37,381 nt of DNA, taken from positions 1 to 37,381 of the forward strand of contig CAIXPV010000167.1 of NCBI GenBank assembly GCA_903921405.1. The letters are read 5' to 3'. Source of the stretch: an uncultured Actinomycetes bacterium. GTDB taxonomy: Bacteria > Actinomycetota > Actinomycetes > Nanopelagicales > Nanopelagicaceae. The position numbers and the translations under genes were made by a program. This document shows positions 9,835 to 19,415 of this stretch, in pieces. Below the pieces are notes generated by a model. The model saw only the letters and a program-made list of their open reading frames with translations. It did no database searches and was not told the DNA's origin. The stretch's first letter is position 1; each line of letters opens with the position of its first letter.

Positions 9835-10395
9835 GTGGCAACAACTGCTGATTTAAAGAATGGCATCACCTTAGATATTGAAGGCCAACTATGGAATGTC
9901 GTTGAGTTTCAGCATGTGAAGCCAGGTAAGGGACCAGCATTTGTTCGTACTAAGTTGAAATCAGTATTAACTGGCAAAGTTATTGATCGTACTTTTAACT
10001 CCGGCGTTAAGATTGATATTGAGATCTTAGAAAAGCGCGATATGCAGTACTTGTACAAAGAGGGCGAAGATTTCGTATTCATGGACTCCAAAACATTTGA
10101 TCAAATGACAATTTCTGAAGCTACGGTCGGCGACATGGCCAACTACATGCTGGAAAATACCGATGCCGTGGTTGCCGTGCATGAAGGCAATCCTCTATAT
10201 ATCGAACTTGCCGCGTCAGTGCCTCTAAAGATCACTTACACAGAGCCAGGAATTCAAGGCGATCGATCATCGGGTGGAACTAAACCAGCAACTGTCGAGA
10301 CTGGAATTGAGATTCAAGTCCCACTTTTCATTAAGCAGGATGAAGTTGTTATGGTTGATACGCGCGATGGGTCATACCAAGGTCGCGCTAACTAG
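9835..10395 (+). CDS. efp: Elongation factor P
   Basis: Binds stalled ribosomes and promotes peptide bonds at consecutive prolines. The 186-residue product covers the three usual beta-barrel domains. The loop that reaches the peptidyl-transferase centre reads PGKGP with Lys32 at the tip. This palindromic loop is typical of actinobacterial EF-P, which is thought to work with unmodified lysine, and no EF-P modification gene is present in the window. The C-terminal signature [12 protein letters not shown] is complete. The GTG start is chosen because GGAG stands six bases upstream and the family N-terminus (ATTADLKNG) follows. It overlaps nusB by one base. Confidence 0.97.
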   Translation: MATTADLKNGITLDIEGQLWNVVEFQHVKPGKGPAFVRTKLKSVLTGKVIDRTFNSGVKIDIEILEKRDMQYLYKEGEDFVFMDSKTFDQMTISEATVGDMANYMLENTDAVVAVHEGNPLYIELAASVPLKITYTEPGIQGDRSSGGTKPATVETGIEIQVPLFIKQDEVVMVDTRDGSYQGRAN

Positions 10396-10817
10396 TGTCT
10401 GCACGTAGTAAGGCTCGAAAAGCAGCGCTGGATTTATTGTACGAAGCAGATATTCGTGGAACTAATGCTCTAGAGACTCTGACTCTTCGAGATGTTGTTG
10501 AAGAAGGCCCAGATGCTCGACCAATTCGTGAGTACACGAAGGATCTCATAGTAGGAATTAGTGCTCACTATCGAAAGATCGATGAGCTTATTACTACGTA
10601 TGCTCAAGGCTGGGATATGGATCGCCTACCTGCCGTAGATAGAAATATTTTGCGACTCGGTATTTACGAGATTCTCTGGGGCGCCGATATTCCAGATGCA
10701 GTGGCAATCGATGAGGCTTTGGATCTTGCCCGCGAACTCTCAACCGATGATTCTGCTGGTTTTATTCACGGAGTTTTAGGTCGTATCGCATCTATTAAAG
10801 AGAGTTTATCTATCTAG
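10395..10817 (+). CDS. nusB: Transcription antitermination factor NusB
   Basis: Binds boxA RNA together with ribosomal protein S10 to keep RNA polymerase processive on rRNA operons. The 140-residue all-helical protein starts with SARSKARKAALDLLYEADIRG, which contains the arginine-rich RNA-binding helix. LPAVDRNILRLGIYEILW and VAIDEALDLARELSTDDSAGFIHGVLGRI are the family's conserved helices. The GTG start shares a base with the efp stop TAG. The gene ends 12 bases inside the convergent BldD-like gene, leaving no room for a separate terminator. Confidence 0.95.
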   Translation: MSARSKARKAALDLLYEADIRGTNALETLTLRDVVEEGPDARPIREYTKDLIVGISAHYRKIDELITTYAQGWDMDRLPAVDRNILRLGIYEILWGADIPDAVAIDEALDLARELSTDDSAGFIHGVLGRIASIKESLSI

Positions 10818-11303
10818 TTGAATTAGCAGTTCATTTCTTTCTAAAAGCCCCACAAGAGCATCAGTAGGAGCTCCAACAGTAATTGCAACCAGATTGAGAT
10901 CATCACTACGCAGTGAAAGTACTTCGCCATGCCAATCATTTCGCTTGCGAACAATTCCAGAAACGAATGTAATCAGCGCGCGAAGTTGATCGGAATCATC
11001 AAGCATCTGGGCCTTATCTGTTACTAGAAAACGCAGTCTGCGCAGATCAATCACGATAGCCCTGGACGCCCCTATAGTGGGATCAGGTTCTGATAAGAGG
11101 TAATTAAGTGGCACCTCATAAAAAGCGGCAATTTGAATCGCCTTACTAACGCTTAAAGCACGATCGCCACGTTCATACGAGCCAAGCACCACTGCAGGTA
11201 TCTGCCCTTTGCTGCGCAGTTGAACTTCACGTAGAGATAGAGATCGCTCAAGGCGAAGAGTTCGCAGTCGAGCAGAGATCGAATGTGTTGTGGGAGTGTT
11301 CAT
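10806..11303 (-). CDS. bldD: BldD-like XRE-family regulator with c-di-GMP-type C-terminal domain
   Basis: A 165-residue homologue of the Streptomyces developmental repressor BldD. The N-terminal helix-turn-helix covers about residues 8-70 and includes VVLGSYERGDRALSV, nearly identical to BldD. The C-terminal domain aligns with the c-di-GMP-binding domain. BldD has RGD-x8-RQDD; here RND (121-123), eight residues, then RSDD (132-135), so both Arg and the Asp residues are kept. The start MNTPTTHSIS at 11303 gives the BldD length; a longer opening into the pyrR leader was rejected. The gene sits between nusB and pyrR, its usual place in actinobacteria. Ligand binding is inference. Confidence 0.88.
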   Translation of the reverse strand: MNTPTTHSISARLRTLRLERSLSLREVQLRSKGQIPAVVLGSYERGDRALSVSKAIQIAAFYEVPLNYLLSEPDPTIGASRAIVIDLRRLRFLVTDKAQMLDDSDQLRALITFVSGIVRKRNDWHGEVLSLRSDDLNLVAITVGAPTDALVGLLERNELLIQLDR

Positions 11304-11310
11304 AGTGAGC

Positions 11311-11316
11311 AGGGTA
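11311..11316 (-). promoter_or_regulatory. -10 box TACCCT for BldD-like gene
   Basis: On the minus strand TACCCT lies seven bases before the ATG at 11303, one base more than the exact leaderless spacing seen elsewhere. No Shine-Dalgarno is present. A leaderless or one-base leader is likely. Confidence 0.4.
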
Positions 11317-11341
11317 GGGGCGCAATTTGCTAGCCCGAGAG

Positions 11342-11350
11342 TTATCCACA
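11342..11350 (+). promoter_or_regulatory. Perfect DnaA-box sequence TTATCCACA
   Basis: An exact nine-base DnaA box lies in the divergent space between the BldD-like gene and pyrR. A single box is expected by chance roughly once in a few windows of this size, so its promoter position is suggestive only. It could mark DnaA control or titration. Confidence 0.3.
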
Positions 11351-11365
11351 GTTTAGGCAGGTGGA

Positions 11366-11374
11366 TGGTATGCT
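11366..11374 (+). promoter_or_regulatory. Extended -10 promoter for the pyr operon
   Basis: TGG directly followed by TATGCT forms an extended -10 element. Transcription would start near 11381, just before the PyrR RNA element, giving a leader of about 48 bases. No good -35 is seen, which fits an extended -10 promoter. Confidence 0.5.
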
Positions 11375-11384
11375 CACGCCTGCA

Positions 11385-11420
11385 TCCTTTAACGACCCAT
11401 CCTGAGAGATGGGGAAGGAG
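11385..11420 (+). promoter_or_regulatory. PyrR-binding RNA hairpin sequestering the pyrR Shine-Dalgarno
   Basis: The leader folds into a lower stem TCCTT (11385-11389) with AAGGA (11415-11419), an internal loop with TAACGA, and an upper stem CCCATC (11396-11401) with GATGGG (11408-11413). The upper stem closes the loop CTGAGA. This matches the known PyrR-binding element (CCUUUAA, a CCnGAGAG-like loop, AAGG). The 3' arm of the lower stem is the Shine-Dalgarno of pyrR. In actinobacteria PyrR with UMP is expected to stabilise the hairpin and block translation. There is no downstream T-run, so transcriptional attenuation is unlikely. Confidence 0.82.
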
Positions 11421-11428
11421 ATTTACGT

Positions 11429-11962
11429 ATGAGCGTTGCCCTGTCCGCATCGGATATATCGCGTGCGTTGATTCGTATTTCCCATGAGATTCTTGAGAAG
11501 AATCAAGGAGCTAGTAATTTAACGCTGTTGGGGATTCCCACTCGCGGAGCCCACCTTGCTAGCCGTATAGCCCAATCTATTGCCAGCATAGAGGGGTGTG
11601 AAGTTCCAGTCGGAATGCTCGATATCACGATGCATCGTGATGACTTACGCATTCGCCCCCTTCGCGCGATCATGTCCACCTCGATTCCTCGGGAAGGCAT
11701 TGAAGGCCGTGATGTGATCCTTATCGATGATGTCTTGTTTTCAGGACGAACTATTCGAGCAGCCCTTGATGCTTTAGGAGAAATTGGGCGACCTCGTTCA
11801 GTTCAATTGGCAGTCCTAGTTGATCGTGGGCATAGAGAACTTCCTATTCGCGCCGACTTTGTTGGCAAGAATCTACCCACATCGCCTTCTCAATCAGTGC
11901 GAGTGCGCCTGACGGAGATCGATGGAGCCGATGAGGTTCTCATAGAAGGTGAGTCACACTGA
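11429..11962 (+). CDS. pyrR: PyrR: pyr operon RNA-binding regulator / uracil phosphoribosyltransferase
   Basis: Senses UMP and PRPP and binds pyr mRNA; it may also have uracil phosphoribosyltransferase activity. The 177-residue PRTase-fold protein shows [22 protein letters not shown], the PRPP-binding loop [13 protein letters not shown], and [27 protein letters not shown] lies eight bases before the ATG, inside the RNA hairpin described upstream, so the protein probably represses its own message. The end overlaps the start of pyrB by one base (TGATG). Confidence 0.96.
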   Translation: MSVALSASDISRALIRISHEILEKNQGASNLTLLGIPTRGAHLASRIAQSIASIEGCEVPVGMLDITMHRDDLRIRPLRAIMSTSIPREGIEGRDVILIDDVLFSGRTIRAALDALGEIGRPRSVQLAVLVDRGHRELPIRADFVGKNLPTSPSQSVRVRLTEIDGADEVLIEGESH

Positions 11963-12912
11963 TGCGTCACTTACTCTCGATTAGTGATCTAAGCGCGCAC
12001 GATGCAATCGTGATTCTAGATACTGCCGCAGAACTTGAAAGAGTCAGCGATGGGCAAGTTAAGAAGCTGCCGACACTTCGCGGACGCACTATCGTAAATC
12101 TCTTTGCTGAAGATTCAACCCGCACACGAATTTCCTTTGAAGCAGCAGCAAAGCGCTTGTCAGCAGATGTTATAAATTTCTCCGCAAAAGGATCGAGCAT
12201 AAGCAAAGGTGAATCGCTGAAAGATACAGCTATGACTTTACAAGCTATGGGCGCCGATGCGGTCGTAATTCGACACAGTGCATCTGGTGCACCACAACGA
12301 TTAGCAGATTCGCAATGGATGACAGGTAGTGTCATTAACGCTGGAGATGGAACGCATGAACATCCTAGTCAAGCGCTGCTCGATGCCTTCACGATTCGCA
12401 AACACTTAGGGAAAGGCGGCTCTAACTTAGCTGGTATTAAAGTGGCAATTGTTGGCGATGTTTTGCACTCCCGAGTAGCGCGCTCTAATGTCTTGTTGTT
12501 AACCCTTTTAGGCGCTCATGTCACATTAGTGGCCCCACCTACGTTACTTCCTGTTGGCGTTGAAAGTTGGCCAGTTAACATCTCCTACAATTTTGATGAT
12601 GTTGTTGCAGGCGTGGATGTTGTAATGATGTTGCGTGTCCAACAGGAGCGTATGAGCGATCTGTTTTTCCCTAACGCGCGGGAGTATTCGCGTTACTTTG
12701 GTTTGAATTTGCAGCGTTTAGCGAAGATGCAGCCACATGCCATCATCATGCACCCGGGTCCAATGAATCGTGGGCTTGAGATCGCGGCTGAAGTTGCTGA
12801 TAGTGCTCGCTCTGTAATTGTTGAACAAGTTGCAAATGGCGTCAGTGTTCGAATGGCAATTCTCTATGTCTTATTAGCTGGAGCACCACTGGAATCGGAG
12901 TCAAAATTATGA
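11962..12912 (+). CDS. pyrB: Aspartate carbamoyltransferase catalytic subunit
   Basis: Joins carbamoyl phosphate and aspartate to N-carbamoyl-aspartate, the committed step of pyrimidine synthesis. The 316-residue catalytic chain has the carbamoyl-phosphate loop [37 protein letters not shown], the aspartate domain [22 protein letters not shown] and HPGPMNRG. No pyrI regulatory subunit is present, so the enzyme is expected to be unregulated by CTP, as in other actinobacterial systems using PyrR. It overlaps pyrR by one base and pyrC by four. Confidence 0.97.
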   Translation: MRHLLSISDLSAHDAIVILDTAAELERVSDGQVKKLPTLRGRTIVNLFAEDSTRTRISFEAAAKRLSADVINFSAKGSSISKGESLKDTAMTLQAMGADAVVIRHSASGAPQRLADSQWMTGSVINAGDGTHEHPSQALLDAFTIRKHLGKGGSNLAGIKVAIVGDVLHSRVARSNVLLLTLLGAHVTLVAPPTLLPVGVESWPVNISYNFDDVVAGVDVVMMLRVQQERMSDLFFPNAREYSRYFGLNLQRLAKMQPHAIIMHPGPMNRGLEIAAEVADSARSVIVEQVANGVSVRMAILYVLLAGAPLESESKL

Positions 12913-14201
12913 CATCAAGTAAATTCCTGCTCAAAGGCGGTGCTCTGCCTGATGGAACGCTGCACGATATTGTGATTGAAGGCGAACTAATCACCACGGT
13001 TCACGCTGGGATTTCTGATCCACAAGCTACGGTTATCGATGCTACGGGCTGTGTGATCCTGCCTGGTTTAGTCGATCTTCATACGCATCTGCGCCAACCT
13101 GGTCGAGAAGATGCCGAAACCGTCGAATCGGCATCGCGAGCTGGAGCTAAGGGCGGCTTTACCGCACTTTCAGCAATGGCTAACACGTCACCAGTTGCCG
13201 ATAATGCTGGAGTTGTAGAGCAGGTGTATCGCTTAGGACAAGAGGCGGGCTTATTGGATGTTTTTCCAATCGGTGCTGTAACCCAAGGTTTAAAGGGTGA
13301 AGCCTTATCTGAGATTGGAGCAATGGCTGATTCTGTTGCTCGTGTTCGAGTATTTAGCGATGATGGAATGTGTGTATTCGATCCACTAGTTATGCGTCGC
13401 GCCCTTGAATATATTAAGAAGTTCAATGGAGTTATTGCACAGCATGCACAAGAGCCACGTCTTACTGTTGGCGCCCAGATGAATGAAGGTGAAATTTCAG
13501 CTCGTTTAGGTTTACGGGGATGGCCAGCGATTGCTGAAGAGGCGATTATCGCGCGCGATGTATTGCTTACTGATCATGTTCAATCACGTCTTCACGTGTG
13601 TCACGTTACAACTGCCGGGGGAGTAGAGATTATTCGCTGGGCTAAAGCACGGGGAATTAACGTCACTGCTGAAGTTACTCCTCATCATCTTCTTTTAACT
13701 GATGATTTATCCTGTTCGTATGATCCTGTGTTTAAAGTTAATCCACCGCTTCGCACCGAAAAAGATATTCATGCCTTGCGGGAAGCGTTAGCTGACGGAA
13801 CAATCGATATCGTTGCAACAGATCACGCACCCCACACCATGGAATCAAAAGAATGCGAATGGCAAGAGGCATCATTTGGAATGTTGGGACTAGAGACCGC
13901 GTTATCAATTGTTCAAAAGACCATGGTTGACACTGGCTTAATGAAATGGCAGGACGTGGCAGATCGCATGTCCAAAGCACCAGCAACTATTGGTGGTTAC
14001 GATCAGCAAGGACAAGGTATTGCACCAGGTAATTTTGCTAATTTAACGGTTGTTAATCCTTCGCAGACATGGACTGTCGATCGCGACTTAGTGCAATCAC
14101 GCAGTCGCAACACTCCATTTCATGGTTATCAGTTGCCAGGCGTGCTAACGCATACGTTCTACAAAGGAAAAGCCACGCTTCTCAATGGGGTGGTTGCTTA
14201 A
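12909..14201 (+). CDS. pyrC: Dihydroorotase (type I)
   Basis: Cyclises carbamoyl-aspartate to dihydroorotate in the cytoplasm. The 430-residue amidohydrolase has the first metal site in [10 protein letters not shown], then [16 protein letters not shown]. Further ligand histidines lie in AQHAQEP and CHVTTAGG, substrate contacts near [12 protein letters not shown], and the catalytic Asp is in ATDHAPH. Its length and the LRQPG segment place it with the type I enzymes found in pyrBC operons rather than the short E. coli type. The gene starts inside the pyrB stop and ends directly against the GTG of carA. Confidence 0.96.
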   Translation: MTSSKFLLKGGALPDGTLHDIVIEGELITTVHAGISDPQATVIDATGCVILPGLVDLHTHLRQPGREDAETVESASRAGAKGGFTALSAMANTSPVADNAGVVEQVYRLGQEAGLLDVFPIGAVTQGLKGEALSEIGAMADSVARVRVFSDDGMCVFDPLVMRRALEYIKKFNGVIAQHAQEPRLTVGAQMNEGEISARLGLRGWPAIAEEAIIARDVLLTDHVQSRLHVCHVTTAGGVEIIRWAKARGINVTAEVTPHHLLLTDDLSCSYDPVFKVNPPLRTEKDIHALREALADGTIDIVATDHAPHTMESKECEWQEASFGMLGLETALSIVQKTMVDTGLMKWQDVADRMSKAPATIGGYDQQGQGIAPGNFANLTVVNPSQTWTVDRDLVQSRSRNTPFHGYQLPGVLTHTFYKGKATLLNGVVA

Positions 14202-15317
14202 GTGTGCACTGCATTCCTAGTACTAGATGATGGCAGAACTTTCGAAGGTAAGTCTTGGGGAGCGCAAGGTCGCACATTTGGCGAGGCGGTATTTCAGACT
14301 GGAATGACAGGATATCAAGAGACTTTGACGGACCCTTCGTATCATAAGCAGGTTGTCATTATGACGGCTCCGCATATCGGAAACACTGGGTTTAATTCGC
14401 ACGATAATGAATCAGAGAAGATTTGGGTTTCTGGTTTTGTAGTAAGAAATCCTTCTCAGCTCGTGTCGAATTGGCGAAGTGAGAATGATTTAGAGTCCGA
14501 GCTTGTGTCTCAGAATATTGTTGGTTTACAAGGCATCGATACCAGAGCGCTTACTCGTCATCTTCGAGATAGAGGGGCGATGCGCGTCGGCATTTTTTCT
14601 GGATTAGATTTAACTCGAGAAGAAATGGTTATAGAGGTACGTAAAAGTTCACAAATGTCTGGCTCTTTTTTAGTTGCCGATGTCTCAACTGATAGTCCTT
14701 ATGTGGTAGCTGCAAAAGGTGACAAGAAATTTGTTGTTGCCGCCCTTGATCTCGGCATTAAATCTGCAACTCCGCGCGCTTTGTCAGAGCGCGGGGTCGA
14801 AGTTCACGTCCTGCCATTTAATACAAGTGCAGAAGATATTATCGCTCTAAATCCGGATGGTGTTTTTATATCTAATGGCCCTGGCGATCCTGCAACTATG
14901 ATTGATGTAATAGAGGTCGTCCGTCAGATTCTTGCCAAAGCGATACCTATATTCGGAATTTGTTTTGGTCATCAGATTCTAGGCAGAGCGTTGGGTTTTG
15001 AAACCTACAAGCTGGCATTTGGCCACCGTGGAATTAATCAGCCAGTCATCGATAAAAGCACAGGTAAAGTTGAGATAACTTCGCATAATCATGGCTTTGC
15101 ATTGGCGGCCCCAACCGACTCCGAATTCACTACAGTGTTTGGACGCGGAGAAGTTACTCATGTTTGCCTCAACGATGGGGTTGTTGAAGGACTGCGTCTG
15201 ATTGATCAACCAGCCTTTTCAGTGCAGTATCACCCAGAAGCTGCTGCCGGGCCTCATGATGCGGCCTACCTCTTCGACCGTTTCGTAGATTTAATGTCTA
15301 AGAAGGTGAGCAAGTAA
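14202..15317 (+). CDS. carA: Carbamoyl-phosphate synthase small subunit
   Basis: Glutaminase subunit that supplies ammonia to CarB. The 371-residue product has the CarA N-terminal domain ([36 protein letters not shown]). A class I amidotransferase domain follows from about residue 180, with ISNGPGDP, the nucleophile Cys in [10 protein letters not shown] and the His-Glu pair in QYHPEA. A GTG directly after the pyrC TAA is the start, giving [14 protein letters not shown] in register with homologues. The stop overlaps the carB ATG by one base. The single carAB copy here serves both the pyrimidine and arginine pathways unless another exists elsewhere. Confidence 0.97.
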   Translation: MCTAFLVLDDGRTFEGKSWGAQGRTFGEAVFQTGMTGYQETLTDPSYHKQVVIMTAPHIGNTGFNSHDNESEKIWVSGFVVRNPSQLVSNWRSENDLESELVSQNIVGLQGIDTRALTRHLRDRGAMRVGIFSGLDLTREEMVIEVRKSSQMSGSFLVADVSTDSPYVVAAKGDKKFVVAALDLGIKSATPRALSERGVEVHVLPFNTSAEDIIALNPDGVFISNGPGDPATMIDVIEVVRQILAKAIPIFGICFGHQILGRALGFETYKLAFGHRGINQPVIDKSTGKVEITSHNHGFALAAPTDSEFTTVFGRGEVTHVCLNDGVVEGLRLIDQPAFSVQYHPEAAAGPHDAAYLFDRFVDLMSKKVSK

Positions 15318-18300
15318 TGCCGCGCGATACCTCGATTAAGAGCGTTTTGGTTATTGGAAGTGGACCAATTGTTATAGGTCAAGCCTGCGAGTTTGATTAT
15401 TCTGGTACGCAAGCGTGTCGTGTTTTGCGTGAAGAGGGTATTCGAGTGATTTTAGTGAACTCAAATCCCGCGACGATTATGACCGATCCTGAGTTTGCTG
15501 ATGCCACATACATAGAGCCAATCACTCCTGAAGTTATCGAAAAAATCATAGCGCACGAAAAACCAGATGCAGTGCTTGCAACTTTAGGCGGGCAAACAGC
15601 GTTGAACGCAGCGATAGGACTTTTTGAACGAGGTACCTTAGCTAAGTATGGAGTTAAATTAATTGGTGCAGATGTTGGTGCGATTCAGCGCGGTGAAAAT
15701 CGTGAACTCTTCAGAGGCATCGTAGAAAAAGTTGGCGGTGAATCAGCACTGTCAATCGTTTGCCACACTATGGATGAAATTATCGCTGCAGTAGAAACTT
15801 TGCAATACCCAGTCGTTATTCGCCCATCATTTACTATGGGTGGACTAGGTTCTGGAATCGCTTTTGATGAAGATCAGTTGCGACAAATTGCTGGTGCAGG
15901 ATTGCGTCATAGTCCAACGTCAGAGGTTTTACTGGAAGAGTCGATTATTGGTTGGAAAGAGTACGAGCTCGAAGTTATGCGTGATCATAAGGACAACGTC
16001 GTTATTGTCTGCAGTATCGAGAACGTAGATCCCATGGGCGTGCATACAGGTGACTCGATTACTGTGGCGCCAGCTATGACGTTAACCGATGTCGAGTATC
16101 AAAGACTTCGAGATCTCTCATTGCAGATTATCCGTGAAGTTGGCGTTGAAACAGGGGGTTGCAACATCCAATTTGCAGTAAATCCTGCTAATGGTCGGAT
16201 TATCGTTATTGAAATGAATCCCCGAGTATCGCGCTCGAGTGCATTGGCATCAAAGGCGACAGGTTTTCCAATTGCCAAGATCGCCACAAAATTAGCTATT
16301 GGCTACACGTTGGATGAGATTAATAACGACATCACTAAGGTAACACCGGCCTCGTTTGAGCCAACTCTTGATTATGTTGTCGTTAAGATGCCACGTTTTG
16401 CATTTGAAAAATTTGCCGATGCAGATCCACGCCTGACTACAACAATGAAGAGCGTCGGAGAGGCTATGGCTATCGGCAGGTCATTTTCTGAAGCGCTCAT
16501 GAAGGCCTTGCGTTCACTTGAGCGCAAGGAAGCAATCTTTACATGGCCAGAGATAACACCAACTCAGAAAGATCAGTTATTGCTTTCGATCGCAATACCA
16601 ACTGAATATCGTCTGCAACAGGTTCAACGCGCTTTGTGGGCAGGGGCCTCCATCGATGAAGTTTTCACGGCCTGTAAAATAGATCCTTGGTATCTTCGCC
16701 AAATTCAGATAATTAATGAGCAAGCTCAAGAGATATCAATGCCTGGTGACCTTACGGCGCAGTTGCTAAAGACAGCTAAATCAAATGGTTTTTCGGATGC
16801 CCAAATTGCTTCGCTGAGGGGAGTCAGTGAGGATGAAGTTCGACGCATCCGACATCATTTCTCTATTCGTCCAGTGTATAAAACCGTGGATACATGTGCA
16901 GCCGAGTTCGAAGCGTTTACTCCGTATCATTATTCTTCATATGAAGAAGAGACAGAGGTTCGACCACGAACGGTACCTGCAGTAATCATTCTTGGTAGCG
17001 GACCTAATCGCATCGGTCAAGGAATCGAATTTGACTACTCCTGTGTGCATGCATCATTCGCGCTTCGCGAAGCCGGATATGAAACAATTATGATTAACTG
17101 CAATCCCGAGACTGTTTCCACCGACTATGACACAAGTAATCGACTCTATTTTGAGCCATTGACCTTAGAAGATGTCTTGGAAGTTATTCATGCTGAAACT
17201 CAAGCCGGTCCTTTACTGGGAGTAATTACCCAACTTGGCGGTCAGACTCCGCTTGGTTTGGCAGCAGGTCTCAAGGCCAACGGTGTGACCATCCTAGGCA
17301 CTAGCCCGGAGGCGATAAATTTAGCTGAAGAGCGTGGAGCATTTGGAAATATTCTCCATGAACAGAATTTAACCGCGCCTGAATTTGGAATGGCTGCATC
17401 AGAGCTTGAAGCCATCACGATTGCAACTCGTATTGGGTACCCAGTCTTGGTCCGCCCATCCTTTGTATTAGGTGGACGTGGCATGGAGATTGTTTACGAT
17501 GATCAATCACTTGCAGGCTTTATTTCTAGAGCCACCGATATCACACCTGATCACCCAGTATTGGTAGATCGCTTCCTAGATAGCGCTATAGAAATCGACG
17601 TAGATGCACTCTATGACGGCAACGATTTATTTCTTGGTGGCGTTATGGAACACATAGAAGAGGCCGGAATTCATAGTGGGGATAGCGCATGCGTTCTGCC
17701 ATCTATGACGGTGACAGCAGAGGCGTTAATTGAAATTAAAGAAGCAACGTTAAAGATTGCCAGTGGAGTTGGAGTACGAGGACTCATTAATATCCAATTC
17801 GCAATTGCAGATTCAAAACTCTATGTTCTTGAAGCGAATCCACGAGCCTCCCGTACAGTGCCATTTGTTAGCAAGGCAACAGGTGTGCCCTTGGCTAAAG
17901 CTGCAGCACGAATCTCCCTTGGAAGTTCGATTGCAGAACTTCGTACAGAGGGTTTATTACCAGCAAGTGGTGATGGACAAGCGCGAGGAATCTCAGTCAA
18001 AGAGGCCGTTCTTCCATGGAATCGCTTCCGACGAAGCGATGGTCGTGGAGTTGACGCGGTGCTAGGTCCGGAGATGCGCTCCACTGGAGAAGTTATGGGT
18101 ATTTCACCCACTTTTGGCGAGAGCTATGCCAAGTCGCAGATCCAAGCTTTCGGTCCATTACCAAAGAGCGGAACGGTCTTTATATCTCTTGCCGATAAGA
18201 ACAAGGCTCAAGGAGTTGATGCTGCAGCTGGGCTTTTGGCGCTGGGATTTAGAGTTTTAGCAACTCAAGGAACTGCACAGTTTCTTCTCGAGCATGGAGT

Positions 18301-18577
18301 AACGTCGATCACTGTGCGAAAGAACTCTGAAGGAACAGGGCCAATGGGTGAGCGCACTATCGTTGACATGATTAACGCCGGTGATATCGATCTAGTTATT
18401 AATACGCCGGTTGGTCGTGGAACGCGCCACGATGGGTGGGCGATTCGAACTGCGGCGGTCCAGCGCTCGATTCCAATTATCACAACAACTGCGGGCTTTA
18501 ATGCAGCCGTTGAAGGAATTCGTTTCTTGCAATCTCAAGAGCTATCCATTAAATCGCTACAAGAATGGCTGGCGTGA
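15317..18577 (+). CDS. carB: Carbamoyl-phosphate synthase large subunit
   Basis: Makes carbamoyl phosphate from bicarbonate, ammonia and two ATP. The 1086-residue protein has two homologous ATP-grasp halves. The carboxyphosphate half (about 1-400) opens with [21 protein letters not shown], and the carbamoyl-phosphate half (about 550-935) repeats this as [19 protein letters not shown]. An oligomerisation segment separates them. The last ~150 residues form the MGS-like allosteric domain ([25 protein letters not shown]), the usual site of UMP or ornithine control. Full length, no frameshift. Confidence 0.98.
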   Translation: MPRDTSIKSVLVIGSGPIVIGQACEFDYSGTQACRVLREEGIRVILVNSNPATIMTDPEFADATYIEPITPEVIEKIIAHEKPDAVLATLGGQTALNAAIGLFERGTLAKYGVKLIGADVGAIQRGENRELFRGIVEKVGGESALSIVCHTMDEIIAAVETLQYPVVIRPSFTMGGLGSGIAFDEDQLRQIAGAGLRHSPTSEVLLEESIIGWKEYELEVMRDHKDNVVIVCSIENVDPMGVHTGDSITVAPAMTLTDVEYQRLRDLSLQIIREVGVETGGCNIQFAVNPANGRIIVIEMNPRVSRSSALASKATGFPIAKIATKLAIGYTLDEINNDITKVTPASFEPTLDYVVVKMPRFAFEKFADADPRLTTTMKSVGEAMAIGRSFSEALMKALRSLERKEAIFTWPEITPTQKDQLLLSIAIPTEYRLQQVQRALWAGASIDEVFTACKIDPWYLRQIQIINEQAQEISMPGDLTAQLLKTAKSNGFSDAQIASLRGVSEDEVRRIRHHFSIRPVYKTVDTCAAEFEAFTPYHYSSYEEETEVRPRTVPAVIILGSGPNRIGQGIEFDYSCVHASFALREAGYETIMINCNPETVSTDYDTSNRLYFEPLTLEDVLEVIHAETQAGPLLGVITQLGGQTPLGLAAGLKANGVTILGTSPEAINLAEERGAFGNILHEQNLTAPEFGMAASELEAITIATRIGYPVLVRPSFVLGGRGMEIVYDDQSLAGFISRATDITPDHPVLVDRFLDSAIEIDVDALYDGNDLFLGGVMEHIEEAGIHSGDSACVLPSMTVTAEALIEIKEATLKIASGVGVRGLINIQFAIADSKLYVLEANPRASRTVPFVSKATGVPLAKAAARISLGSSIAELRTEGLLPASGDGQARGISVKEAVLPWNRFRRSDGRGVDAVLGPEMRSTGEVMGISPTFGESYAKSQIQAFGPLPKSGTVFISLADKNKAQGVDAAAGLLALGFRVLATQGTAQFLLEHGVTSITVRKNSEGTGPMGERTIVDMINAGDIDLVINTPVGRGTRHDGWAIRTAAVQRSIPIITTTAGFNAAVEGIRFLQSQELSIKSLQEWLA

Positions 18578-18578
18578 C

Positions 18579-19415
18579 ATGGCTGAGATTAATAAGAATG
18601 CACAACAACTGAAGGCGATTTTGGTCAGCAATAAGCGTGTAGGTCAATACCATCAACTCATTGTAAATATTGGCGATGTAGCAAATCTCTGTAAGCCAGG
18701 AAACTTCGTTGCCATCAATGTTGGAGGAGATACCTCACGTATGGTTTTGCGCCGTGCGTTTGCAATTTCACGAGTCTCAACGAATTCAATTTCTGGCGGA
18801 ACAATGGAGTTAATTGTTGCACCTCACGGGCAAGGTAGCTCCTGGTTATGTTCCCAGAATGAGGGATCGGTTTTAGATGTCGTTGTCCCTCTCGGCACTG
18901 CCTTTGGCATTCCCACCGAGCCAGTGCAAGTGCTCTTAGTAGGCGGTGGATATGGTTCAGCGCCGCTTTTTGGTTTAGCAGAAGTTCTCAACGCACGAGG
19001 ATGCCGCGTGGATATGCTGTTGGGTGCAAGTACTGCCTCCAAAATCTATGCTCCGATGGAGGGAAAGCGCGCAGTAAATTCGCTACGTATTTATACAGAA
19101 GATGGAACTATGGGTCAGACCGGCAGAGTGACCGATCCAATAAAGGCGTTAGTCGATGATTTGAATATCGCGGTCATCTATTCGTGCGGGCCAATGGCGA
19201 TGTTGTCGGCGATTGATTCGATTACTCGAGGCACTGAGGTTGTCCATCAGTGCGCAGTAGAAGAGTCAATGGCCTGTGGAATCGGAATCTGCATGACGTG
19301 CGTACTGCCTACGATGGATAGCGATGGCAATATCGCCATGCTGCGCTCCTGCATAGACGGACCAGTCATGGATGGCGAAAATGTCATGTGGGATAAGGTC
19401 GGGAAGAGTTTATGA
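18579..19415 (+). CDS. pyrK: Dihydroorotate dehydrogenase electron-transfer subunit PyrK
   Basis: Carries electrons from PyrD to NAD through FAD and a [2Fe-2S] cluster. I start at the ATG one base after the carB stop (278 residues); a longer opening reads back inside carB and has no family match. The FAD-binding RRAFAIS lies at 58-64, the NAD-domain VGGGYGSAPLFGL at 121-133, and SCGPMAMLSAI at 202-212. The cluster ligands are Cys233, Cys238, Cys241 and Cys258 (CGIGICMTC and SC). It overlaps pyrD by four bases, as expected for a two-subunit class 1B enzyme. Confidence 0.94.
   Translation: MAEINKNAQQLKAILVSNKRVGQYHQLIVNIGDVANLCKPGNFVAINVGGDTSRMVLRRAFAISRVSTNSISGGTMELIVAPHGQGSSWLCSQNEGSVLDVVVPLGTAFGIPTEPVQVLLVGGGYGSAPLFGLAEVLNARGCRVDMLLGASTASKIYAPMEGKRAVNSLRIYTEDGTMGQTGRVTDPIKALVDDLNIAVIYSCGPMAMLSAIDSITRGTEVVHQCAVEESMACGIGICMTCVLPTMDSDGNIAMLRSCIDGPVMDGENVMWDKVGKSL

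Noticed and set aside
11304-11428. BldD self-binding palindrome upstream of the BldD-like gene
   Set aside because: Only half-site-like strings (for example around CTCACGC) were found; no full palindrome matching the Streptomyces BldD box.
18411-18578. Longer PyrK starting inside carB
   Set aside because: The extra 56 residues are the out-of-frame reading of the carB allosteric domain; the ATG one base after the carB stop fits the family.
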